Of a DNA stretch of 64,000 nt, positions 23,328 through 33,572 are shown piece after piece. Source of the stretch: Pelodera strongyloides. Its lineage: Eukaryota; Nematoda; Chromadorea; Rhabditida; Rhabditidae. How positions within the stretch are numbered: the first letter of the stretch is position 1; the number at the start of each line of letters is the position of its first letter. The translations under genes and the position numbers were made by a program. The notes beneath the pieces were generated by a model. It was not told the origin of the DNA, did no database searches, and saw only the letters and a list, made by a program, of their open reading frames with translations. Location of the stretch: positions 129,001-193,000 of the forward strand of contig JAANDG010000238.1 in NCBI GenBank assembly GCA_036852015.1, read 5' to 3'.

Positions 23328-23844
23328 TCATTTTTCTCCATACCAGGTTGATGGACAAAAGACGTTGGATGGAAGGCAAAAAGTGAGCATGTTCAGACAT
23401 TTTTTACAGCTTGATCCAGACTTGCACTTGTCTAAATATGTGCACTGTCTGTAGTCGTTGAGAACCTGCAATGATTTAGTTTCATAAAAAGAAAGATTAT
23501 CAATTATCCACGCTAGAGTTAACAGAAGTATAGTATTCAATGTGTCGCAGTATGTCCTCATGCGCAGAGCCTTCAACTTTGAGCGGGAACACCCTCGCCC
23601 ACAGTTTTCGGTGCCGCGGCAAATTCAGAGGAAATACTAGTATACTATGCTACAAATTCCTCTACAAGATATCGTTTGTAAATCGTTTCCTTTCCTTGTC
23701 TATAAAGCTACATCAAGCTGACCTCGAACGCTATGCAAAGGCAAAAAGTTAAATATGATATTAGCTATCGCTTACCGTTGCTTTAGCGTAGCTCGTGTAC
23801 ACAAGTACTATTGTGAAGACCAATAGTTGGAATAGTAAATTCAT
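23328..23844 (-). CDS. Six-Cys secreted mini-protein A
   Basis: Two exons, about 68 residues. Exon 1 (23844-23776) is a signal peptide, MNLLFQLLVFTIVLVYTSYA plus KAT, phase 0 with donor gtaagc. Exon 2 (23465-23328) starts after CATTGCAG with VLNDYRQC and gives cysteines in the order C-x5-C-x5-C-x2-C-x6-C-x6-C, ending YGEK. The spacing is close to that of the gene at 24102-24558 on the other strand, with which it appears to share ancestry. Six cysteines in a short mature chain suggest three disulphides, as in knottin-like, defence or venom-type peptides, but no named family is recognised and no activity can be inferred. Confidence 0.7.
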
Positions 23845-24101
23845 TTTTCCGTCAATTTCATGAACAGCAACTAAGAGTCAATAAATCACTAGAGACAAAA
23901 CATAGAATGTATAATTTCAATATAGCTGTCGGATAAATCATGTGGTCCTTTGATTTTGCCAAAAAAAAACGATAGTAAACAGAGAAAGTACAATACTAAT
24001 ATGATTGTGACCTGACCCAATTTTTGAAACCAATTAAAAACGATATGAAAGAAAAAAATGTTTTAAAAGACAAAGGCCTTCCTTGGAATAACACAGACAA
24101 A

Positions 24102-24558
24102 ATGAAACTTCACCTTTTCTCTATTCTCCTCGTTGTTCTGATATGCCTAATTGGAGTCAGTCAGTCGCACTACACAAAGAAGGTTCCAAAGGTTAGTTGT
24201 GGTACAGTTGCCTGGCGTACGCTTCAAAACCCGCTGTTGTACCGCTATAAAGTAACATAAATACAAAAAATATTCATCTAAACTATATGCTACAATGCCA
24301 TAGTCTCGTCCACCAGATGTTGGAAATCAATTAGAATCAGCTTACATAACCATCGGGTAGGTTTATTGTACCATTGTAAAAACGACTACATAAAAATCCA
24401 AATTTCAGACTCTTGATGAACTCGACACAGAGCTCAAAAAGGTGTTGCAAAAGAACTGCAAAAGCGACAAACAATGCCGGCCGAAATTAGAAAAATGCGC
24501 AAAATGCGGGGGAATTTCATACTGTTTGGGCCCGGGTGGAAAGTGCCCGAAACAATAA
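24102..24558 (+). CDS. Six-Cys secreted mini-protein B
   Basis: Two exons, 79 residues. Exon 1 (24102-24191) encodes the signal peptide MKLHLFSILLVVLICLIGVS then QSHYTKKVPK, phase 0. Exon 2 (24409-24558) follows AATTTCAG: TLDELDTELKKVLQK, then a Lys/Cys-rich end with spacing C-x5-C-x6-C-x2-C-x5-C-x6-C and final CPKQ. An AATAAA signal (AAATAAATGC) lies about 15 bases past the stop. It is transcribed away from gene A, 258 bases from it, so the two could share a promoter region. Basic, disulphide-rich, secreted; defence, signalling or effector roles are all possible. Confidence 0.8.
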
Positions 24559-24935
24559 GAGTTCTTGTTGAAATAAATGCTTACATTAGAAAATCTAATT
24601 TGTTGCTATCTGTTTTCTTCAGTATCAATGGAAATACAGACTTATATTGACAAAACTTGCGCGATACGCCGATACATTTTGTTGGCGTAATAAATGTTAT
24701 GTTATGTTGTGTTGCCCGATGACAGTCAGTCATGTGTGACAAGGCAGAAATATAATTAACAGTTGCCAATTTACTACAGAATCGTATTCTTACTGTAAGA
24801 CGTAAGCTCTAGTTCTAACCTGAAGATTGTCAGCTCATCTTACGCTGAACAGGTACCCTGAACAACAACAAACAAACTTATTGAAGAGACTTGAACAAAC
24901 AGAATATTTATTAAAAGTGCAGGCCAAGTTAAAGA

Positions 24936-25543
24936 TTATCTTTTGGGAGCAAACACTATCGAAAAGCTTTGCATACTCAAGGATTTAAGAAAATGAAAAA
25001 GAAAACATAATTGTTTAAAATCTCCCCGACTGTCATCAGTTTCAGGCTTCTTCACAATTTTGGCGATGACTTTCGGCAGTTTAGCAGCCAGACGTTTCAT
25101 TGATTCAATGACTGCCTTATCCACATCCTAAATATAAACAAGTAACAAAGGTTCAAAAACAACATCCAAAATATATTCAAGCGGCATGGCGCGCAGGTTG
25201 AAACTATTCTGAAAATCTTTTGTGTACGGTGCCGGAAACCGTACCGCGACAATACAATTCGCTTTCGATTTCAGTGTCCAAAAAAACCTTGTGATAATGA
25301 ATAAAATGCGTAATAGTTTAAGAAAATAACTCGTACTTGGTCTGTTGGAAGCGGTTCTCCCACACACATATTAGTGATTTCCTTTAGCAGTTCCTTGATT
25401 TCTGCATCGGTGGCAAGTTTTTCCTTCCTAAGACTGTCGCCGTATCTTTCAATAAGGTCGACAACTAACGGATGGCTTGCAAGACTCTTACTTTTGCAGA
25501 GAACAGATACGGTCAATACCGTAAGAATAAGGAGGCACTTCAT
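24936..25543 (-). CDS. Secreted helical Lys-rich protein 1
   Basis: Exon 1 (25543-25337, 69 codons): signal peptide MKCLLILTVLTVSVLCKSKS, then LVVDLIERYGDSLRKEKLAT, DAEIKELLKEI and PLPTDQ. Exon 2 (25127-24936) follows TATTTAG with DVDKAVIESMKRLAAKLPKV, IAKIVKKPETDD. The body is predicted to form amphipathic helices rich in Lys and Glu. After residue PETDD the frame gives a hydrophobic tail (FKQLCFLFHFLKS) unlike the charged tail of its paralogue, and a one-base change in the GGGG run there would restore a paralogue-like EI-LN sequence, so the C-terminus is doubtful. A CATAAAAGG TATA-like site lies upstream. No family recognised. Confidence 0.75.
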
Positions 25544-25572
25544 GGCAAAACAGAAGGAATAAGCAATTGAAA

Positions 25573-25590
25573 CGGGCAGCTGCCCTTTTA
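25573..25590 (-). promoter_or_regulatory. TATA-like site shared by helical genes 1 and 2
   Basis: CCATAAAAGGGCAG about 40 bases before the gene 1 start, in a block (ACATGT, CATAAAAGG, and further up GATTGATTCTGATT) that is also found before gene 2 near 27570-27615. Confidence 0.45.
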
Positions 25591-26485
25591 TGGGAACATG
25601 TATTTTAATCAGAATCAATCATAAGACGGTTATTAATATGTTTGAAATGATGTAAGGTTCAATTGGTTTTTACAATGTCGAATATGTGGTTTGGAATACA
25701 AATTATGTTTGTTTTGCCTTCATTGGATTGAAACAGATGTTTATGACCGTGAACAATAAAAAAAATCATTAACATAACATAAATTCAAAATGTCTGGACT
25801 TATGTCCAGCCATTGGATGTGTCCGTCTGAATGTACTAGATATATCAGTTTTCGGTTTTCATTGCAGAAATTTTATGATCATTCTTTCGCCTGCAGTTCC
25901 TTTGCGCCTTTGCGTTTCCATGATATCGTTTCGGTGTCTTATGTATAAAAAGTTTCAGTTATAGTTCTAGTGGCATACCTCACAAATTGTATCATTACTT
26001 TAAATTGATTGGAAATAACAAATAATTAGGGATAGTGGATACTGGGAGTAGTGGGAGTGCTCTGTTCCGGGTGAAGATGCACAGGAAATGAATTCGATAG
26101 CCCATAGTTGGCGGTATTGTACTTATTGATATTATTATCCTCACGAAAGTAGAATCTTGGATTTTTTCAAGGGTTCTCAAACAAAAAACCTCATAATAAC
26201 TTGTAAAAAAATGGTTGGATGACTTGATATAAGCGCAGCAGTAAGAATTGAATTTCAGTTATCTGTCTCTGCTGCATTATACTTACTTCAAGACTCTCTT
26301 TGTATGTTGATTTAACATGAAGACAGCCAGCATTTAGTCAGCTGGTACTCGTGCAAGCTCAGAATATAACACATCTCAATCACCACCACCAAGAATAGCA
26401 AGATCTGTTCGACTGGGAATAGAACGTCGTCTACTGTATTCTGTACCTCAACGGACTGCTCGACACCTTACTTGAACAAAAAAAA

Positions 26486-26660
26486 AGATTGCCTTATCAA
26501 GATCCTGAATGGAAAAATGTTAACGTCCAGCTTTAAAGCAACATGACACATGGTTTGTGAAGCACTCAACACGGCTGCTTTCAAGGGAGTCGCATATATT
26601 TTCAGATTATTCAAGTATGACCCATTTGCAATATTATAGCATGCAGGACACTGCATTAAA
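26486..26660. repeat. Local duplication of helical gene 2 intron
   Basis: The block from GCCTTATCAAGATCCTGAAT through GCACTCAACACGGCTGCTTT is repeated at 26868-27030. The copy includes the first about 20 bases of the last exon plus the intron next to it. Identity is high, so the event is fairly recent. Confidence 0.8.
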
Positions 26661-26701
26661 TCGATATTATGAATAAATACACAAACATAAGAGTGACTTA
26701 T

Positions 26702-27532
26702 TTATTTCTTAGTAGTTTGTTTCGCGTGCTCTGTTGCTCTTTCGGCGCTAAGCTTGTCGAAAGCGTTGAAAATCTTCTCCACATTCGCGTCGCTTTCGGG
26801 TTTCTTCAGAGCTTTCGCGATGGCTTTTTTCACTTTCGCAACTAGTCCTTTTGTGGTCTCAGCCATTGCCTTATCAAGATCCTGAATGGAAAAATGTTAA
26901 CGTTTTTAAAGCAATATGACACATGGTTTGTGAAGCACTCAACACGGCTGCTTTCAAGGGAGTGGCACATATTCTCAGATTATTCAAGTATGTCTGATTT
27001 ACAGTACCATAGTACACAGGACGTTAGTGTTTAAAAGGGACCACATATAATTTTAAGTTTTGAATTAAAAAAAAAAGTTAACAAGACCAACCTTGCCTGA
27101 TGGCACAGGTTCTTTGGCAAATACATCGGCCACTTCTTTATGCAGTTCCTTGATTTCAGCGTCAGTGGCGAGTTTCGCCTTCTTTAGAGTTTCGTCTCAC
27201 CTCAAATCGTGTCTGTTTTTTTGTTCTTTATTTTCTATAAGGGATAATAAAAATTTGGAATACAAAAAGTAGTGTTATATTTCAATACTCACGAAGATAT
27301 TAGGTGATAAAGTGGTGGATCGATCGGCCCGAAATGAAAAAGTGTTAATTGTCCCATACAAACAAGGCAGGACAATTACACTTTTTCATTTCGGGCCGAT
27401 CGATCCCCACTTTATCACCCAATATCTTCGTGAGTATTGAAATATAACACTACTTTTGTATTCCAAATTTTTTTTTATATCCCTTATGTAAACGGCGACA
27501 GTCAATACAGTAAGAAGTAGAAGGTACTTCAT
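26702..27532 (-). pseudogene. Secreted helical protein 2, interrupted by a palindromic MITE
   Basis: Paralogue of the gene at 25.5 kb. The start at 27532 gives signal peptide MKYLLLLTVLTVAVY, after which a 250-bp hairpin element (27237-27487) is inserted. Beyond it the frame resumes and meets one TGA (27199-27197), then reads DETLKKAKLATDAEIKELHK to PSGK (27196-27092, donor gttggt). The last exon (26881-26702) is DLDKAMAETTKGLVAKVKKA, IAKALKKPESDANVEKIFNA, ending HAKQTTKK. The body and last exon are well kept, which argues that the damage is recent or that the element is removed by splicing. No clear splice pair around the element is visible. Confidence 0.65.
27237..27487. mobile_element. Near-perfect palindromic MITE in helical gene 2
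   Basis: Two arms of about 115 bp, starting ATAAGGGATA, containing TTGGAATACAAAAAGTAGTG and ending near GTGTTAATTGTCC, pair almost without mismatch around a short centre (ATACAAACAAGGC). It contains no coding sequence. The very high arm identity indicates a young insertion. Confidence 0.9.
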
Positions 27533-27801
27533 GCTAGCTGTGGCTTCTAGAGTGACCAACCAAGCGGAGACCCGTCCTTTTATGGACACATGTATTTTAA
27601 TTAAACCGGAATCAATCATAAACTAATTGTTAATACAATACATATGTATGTTGGAGTTTGATTCAATTGGTATTTGTGCCTGAGAAAAAGTGTGTATGGA
27701 ATACAAATGAAGTTCTTATGTTTGTTTGCCTGTCTGTATTTTGGGATTTAGTTGAGTAACAGATGGTGCAGCAAAAATAAGGGACAGTTAATAAATGTTT
27801 C

Positions 27802-28110
27802 ACTGAGGAAAACTTGGCCCAGCGCGGCCTAGACTGGGCCCGAAAAAGTGGGCCGCCTACACCTCGCCTACACCTCGCCCATAAGGGAAAGTGCTCGAGT
27901 CGAAAAGGTGGGCGGCTGGAGCGCCTGATATGGGCCCAGTGTAGGCCAGGTGTAGGCGAACAAAAATACACACGTAAGTTGAAGATCGCCGTGCTCAGGC
28001 CTACCTCAGGCCCACCCTATGCCCGTGCGCGGCCTACACCAGGCCCGAAATGGGGGGCCGCGCACCTGGGCCACTTGTTTCTGTAGGCCGCGCACCGGCC
28101 AAAGTTTCGC
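27802..28110. repeat. GC-rich GGCCTAC/GGGCC element, copy 1
   Basis: Enters at CACTGAGGAAAACTTGGCCC and leaves at CGCACCGGCCAAAGTTTCG. The interior is built of short words such as GCGGCCTA, CTACACCTCGCC and GGCCCA. Related copies at 61.09-61.21 kb and, by its ends only, 39.53-39.82 kb. Confidence 0.65.
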
Positions 28111-31100
28111 GTTCTACTAATAAGATCCGAAAAGAGTACGTGTGAATACCTCTAGTTGGTTGTTGGGAAGACAAACAAAGTTTGGGCTTATCGTTGGGCC
28201 TATGCAAAAAAAACTTTTTTTTATTAAAATTTAGACTTTATTTCCTGCCATCATTCAGTTCTTTACACAAGGATAACTGCAGTTGTTAATTGTACTTGTA
28301 AATAGATTAGCTGAATTGTACTGTAGAATTGTTTTCAACCGAATCAAGTTCGTTAAAAACGCGGCAACTTACCGTAGCTAACAGAGAATCAAATCTCCTG
28401 TCTCTGAAAGTTAACGCCGGTAATCGATCGGCGCAATCAGACAGGAGAATACAGACAGACACCCTCTATCGTTTTCTGTCTGTAATTCTGTACGTCTACC
28501 GGAAGATCCGTCGAACCGCAAATATAATAAAAGGTATGTGAATGTGTTTATATTTATGCTAATTTACAATTTTTATTTGTTACTGTTGTGTTTTTTTTCT
28601 GTTTTTTTTTTACATCACCTTTTGTTGAATAAACATGCACAATTATAATCCACTTTCCTTTTGGCTCTCATTTACTTCTTATGCAAAGGAAACTTCATTT
28701 ATGTTTAGAGATTGTATTTCTGGAACTATTAGGAAAAACAAGCGTATCTCCATATCTTTGTTCGGAATATATTCAAGTTGGCGTAAATCCAAAAATTGTG
28801 CCATGTTTTCGACGCGCAACTTTTTTCCACATGTGCATTCGCATCATCGGTATATTTTCATCAATAAATGCATGTAAACGCTTCTGTGACAAACATAAGC
28901 GGCTGTCTATGGTGTGATGTGTGTTGCACTTTCTAACGTAGAGGTGAAAAAGAAAAACAATATACATTACTGTTCTATTTCTTAGCTTTGCATTCGTTGG
29001 GCAGAATTCACTGCAACCAATATCGTGTATATGTGAAATTCCAAAAACACAAAATTTAGCCAAAAGTACATCAAAGTACAATAGCTTGTGCGATTTTTCC
29101 TTTTATTATTTTTATACGGCGGTAAACGTTTACGTCTTCACTAAAAATACAAAAATAAATTATAGCATGTCCCTTGCTCCAAAGGTGTCGTTTTAAACTT
29201 TACCATAGTATACCCCTTCACTAAAACCTAAAACCATTCTCTTTTTATAGTTAAACCGCAGTGTTATAACCCTAGCAACGATTTCCATACGCCCTGTTGC
29301 TACTCAATTCCTCTAACAGAGTGCCAATATAGTAGATTACTAGCGCACCGTGTTGGGCGCCTTAATCCCCTCGGTCGGCCATTTCAATATGTGCCCGTGT
29401 AGTATAGCTGTGAGAGGTGAAGCCCGTTGGTTTCAGAGCGCCGGGCCGATTGGGCGAGAGATAGAACGCCGGGTGGAGAGGGCCCAGTGTGTGTGTTATT
29501 GACAGCACTGGGCGCCGGTTCGTATACACCCGGCGTATACGCCTGCCAGGCCATACACCGCCGGCCGGGCTGGCGGCCCAGGCCGTTGGTTATCGACCGC
29601 CCGGGTGCGCCGTCGCTGCCGGCATTTTGACGGCAACATGCATTCCCCTACACACCACTCCCCCGGCCCGGGGCCCATAGCAAAGGGCGGCGAGGACATA
29701 GCTATACCTTCGAGTGCCCGACTATACAATTTGGTTAGCCGCTAATAGTATAAACATTACATGTTGACGCATGTGACCTAAAAAGTGCGACTTGTTGTTA
29801 AGGTATAGGCGAAAATGTACAATAAAACACCGAGAAGATAATACCGGTGATTGATCTTTAATATATTATACGCATTCGTTTCTATTAATTGGTTGAATAT
29901 CACGCGAATTCTAGAATTTCTACATCTCTTTTTCAGCCGTATTTGTATACAATTTGTACTTTTACTCTTTTGCGTTACTTGTTATTTGTTATTTCTTACT
30001 GTATGCCTGTGCGGTACTTCATTGGCTCATTTGCATATGCACATGGGCGTATTCCGTATTCTCCTGCAAATTATTAAATAATACCGCTCCTTTGCTTTTC
30101 TTAATTAACTAACTAATCAGATATTATAACTTGTCTGGTCAAATCATATCTTTATTAACACGTTCAAGCACACCAATTTCCCTTTCGCACTATAGATAGA
30201 CTATATTGACGGTCTCTTATAATACAACTGATATTCTAATTTTGCATTTCTGGCAATCATGATAGGGCTCGAGCTTTCGGTGCATGTCCTGGAATCTGAG
30301 GTTTTCTGGTAAACCCATTACCATTACGTATGTAATCCTCCACCGGCATTAGAGAATCGCATAGCAACTGCTATTAGCCTTAGCCGCCAAGCTTCAGACT
30401 GTGACAGGTGTAAAGAGAGCGCGGTGATATGCACTATGGCTACCACATACGTAACATTATAGACTATACATTACATCTTATAACTGATCATTTCTTTTCT
30501 TATATAGTTTACCGGATACATATTCTTGTCCTCTGGTACCTACTTGTTTTGTTTTTTTAAACGCTTTTGGAGCTAAGACTCTTTCGCTTTGTCGAGAGTC
30601 TGACCTACTTTCTCATAATTCCTCTTCTATTAAAAAAGTCCATTTTGACTTTCCTCAGGACTGAAGTGTTGACTGAAAGTTGTAAGACTGGAAATGTGTT
30701 TTTTTTTTGGCAGTTATTACTAAAAGTTGAAATGTGAACAATTTTTGCAACTAAATTTTTATTATAAAATGAAATTAATATTGGTCATTTATCCAAATCC
30801 AAATTTACAGTATTTTTAATCTAGGCGCTATTCCCTTTAAAGTTATATTGTTTTCTAGACATATTGTTTTCAAAGGGCTTAACACCTGCAACTGAAGCGC
30901 TGAAGACAGATGTTCTTTTATAATTTGGATTAATTTTCGACTTTTTCGAGAACGGCTGGCTTCTGGCTCATCTCGTGACAAATGACTGTTCGATTTTTTG
31001 TTACATAAAACGATAGATACAGAAATTTCCTCATTTACATGTAACCATGCATAGGTAGGTAGAATATGTGTTTTATAATCGCCCTGGGTCAAGTTCGGTG

Positions 31101-33430
31101 TAAAGATAGTTAATTTTTTTCCTAATATTATCCATCGAACCATCAACAATGCACATTTCTGAGCTCTAGCTCCCTAGTACTCTTTCTTTATTGTACTTAA
31201 TTTTTCATCGTGAATCAGTTTTCCTGATGATCCGATCATTCTAAAAATGCTAGTTCAATCAGATTACTTACTTCTTACATTTGCCACTTTTGATCCACAT
31301 TGAAATTTCACTCCGTCCATTACTACCTATTCATTGTATTCATGTATTGGAGTTTAGTTTCTTATCGGTCCTCTTTTTCCAATTTCCAATGCCAAAGCGT
31401 CGCTTAGTACCGCTACGTAATGCACTGATATGGGGCTGTCAGTAGACAGTGCCATTATTCTACCTATATTAGATAAGGACATATACCACATACCTTATTG
31501 TAACACTACGATACACGTGGTATAATTTAGCCACTTCGCTTTCAAAGTTATTTTCTGTAAACCTTAACTGTTGAGTTCGTTCGCTTTACTACTGTAGCTA
31601 ATTTTACAATGTTACAATACTTTCGTAACAACACATAATATCTCGAAATATCTTTTTCGTTATTAAAGCGGTGTAAAGCTCGTTTTTTTATATTAATTTG
31701 CATATATATTAATACTTGTATACAACATATGGAAGCATTTTCAAAAACAAGCCGTTAGCTCTATTATAGGGTTCGTTTGCATTTCAATTCGTATTTATAT
31801 TTCCATGCTGGCGGTATGAATCGTTTTATCGACCGATCGTTGCGCCCGTCGACTGACAAGGGTGACGGTCCCAGGATCGCCGTCTCGCCCGCTCCCAGTC
31901 CGCTCGCTCGCTTTCCCCCCGTTATACTGTTTGCTTTTCTAACAGTCCCGGCACCAATACTCAAAAAGTCCCACGCTATACTATAGCGCTAACGATTTGA
32001 TGGCTATGCTGAACTTGCTTCGTTCTTAGCCTTAGTATTATTGTTGGTGTATTCTCGGAATACCGTATAACGTTATGAATGTGTCATTGCATAAAAATCA
32101 TAGCTAAGATCTTGTTACTGTCCATTTACAGCTTACCGTCACAGCTATAGCACATGAAGTTTTCTAATATTTATCTCGACTTATACTTCTCAATTGAGTT
32201 TATTATTTATATAGAACCACAAGCTGCCAAAGCATGGATATCTGAGCATTTCAACTTTTTGCATAATGTCTCGCCTCGAGACCATTTCGGTTGCGTAAAA
32301 ATGACTGTACGCTATGAATCAGCGGTTTGGGCGATTGTTTCGCACACACCGCGCCGTTTTTCTACCGAATACGTGTGAAAGTATTGACTTTTTCATTTTT
32401 TTTTAACCGTTCAGTTCTTTTCCGATGTGGTTTACCATTCCTTATGTTACCCTAGTTTTGTACTTAACATATAATTTACTTCTTTATAGTAGTGGTACAG
32501 TACAGCATAGCAGTATATATCGTATGTCGTAGTGTACTGTGTACTTTATGAGCTGACTTACTGACTATAATAGAGTTGGTTTTCTACGTATTTCCACTAG
32601 AAAAGGAAAGCTGAATCACATAATCGGTCTTCGACTGTTTCTTAAATGTTTCATGAAACATATCTCAATTATGTTTGGCGATGCTTTGTCAGAAGTATCA
32701 AGCACACAGCATTATCCATTCCTTTTGCCGTCTTAATTTTTTGCGCACCCCTCAGTTCTTTGCCTATTTTGTATAGATTTACAGTTGCTAATTTTACAAT
32801 AAATTACAAATATTACACTTAATTAATTATTTACTTTTTTTTACAGTAACGGTTCTGACTGTAGAGAGTTGCGGTTGTGGAGTACAATATGTCATAGATC
32901 TTATAAGTAATTCTTGATTCTGGGACAATTTAGTGGGCACCCTTTCCACATTTTTTTATTACGTATTTCATGGGAAATAGTCATTTCCTTATTTCTTCTA
33001 TTGTTTTGCTCTTGTACCTTATGAGGCCCATTATCATTGTTTGTGAACCGAACTTGGCGTGTTTCGTTCAAACTGTATGTGGGAAAAACGACCCAAGGAT
33101 TGTTTCTCTCCATATTAAAGTAATATGTTTTAGTTTGGACCGTTGTTATTAGGAACTGTTGTGAAACCGTTCGTCTTAGGGTATCTTTTTGATTGCATGT
33201 TTCGATGTGTGTATCAATAAACTATTATATATATTCAATTTTGATGACATCATTTTGCTATTTTCGTTCATTTTGACAGTTGTTGTTAATATCCTTTGTT
33301 AGCGCGATAGCGCTAACATAGTTTAGATAATAGTTTTTCTTCATATTCTTGTTGAGTATTGAGTATAGTACAACCAGTACAGTACCTTTGTGTAGTGTAA
33401 TTTCATAATTATTTATTTTCAATCGATATT
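28110..33430. other. Long stretch without a confident gene
   Basis: The plus strand is T-rich, as intron sequence of plus-strand genes is in this window. It holds a GC-rich island at about 29360-29740 (words GCGCCGGGCC, CCGGCCGGGCTGG), a smaller one near 31840-31930, and two doubtful frames: 28329-28541 plus with a donor AAAAG|gtatgt, and 30805-31149 minus (114 codons, protein-like but with no domain seen). It could hold non-coding 5' exons or a promoter of the SANT gene. Confidence 0.4.
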
Positions 33431-33439
33431 TTCCAGGCT
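33428..33439 (+). promoter_or_regulatory. Probable trans-splice acceptor of the SANT gene
   Basis: ATATTTTCCAG ends 4 bases before the start ATG. The same short spacing is seen at 37221, 60649 and 43680. A cis intron in the 5' leader is the alternative. Confidence 0.5.
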
Positions 33440-33537
33440 ATGGCCGATATTGATTATTCAGTATTGGTTCCAAAAAATGAATCTGACGCTGAAGATAATG
33501 CATCAAATGAAGACAAAAATGGGAAGGTTTGTGTTTA

Positions 33538-33572
<35 letters not shown>

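Noticed and set aside
22861..23400. 179-codon minus-strand frame
   Set aside because: Covers the other SINE-like copy and overlaps the second exon of mini-protein A in a different frame; composition is that of the repeat.
30805..31149. 114-codon minus-strand frame as a gene
   Set aside because: Composition is plausible but there is no recognised domain, partner exon or clear splice boundary; kept only as a note.
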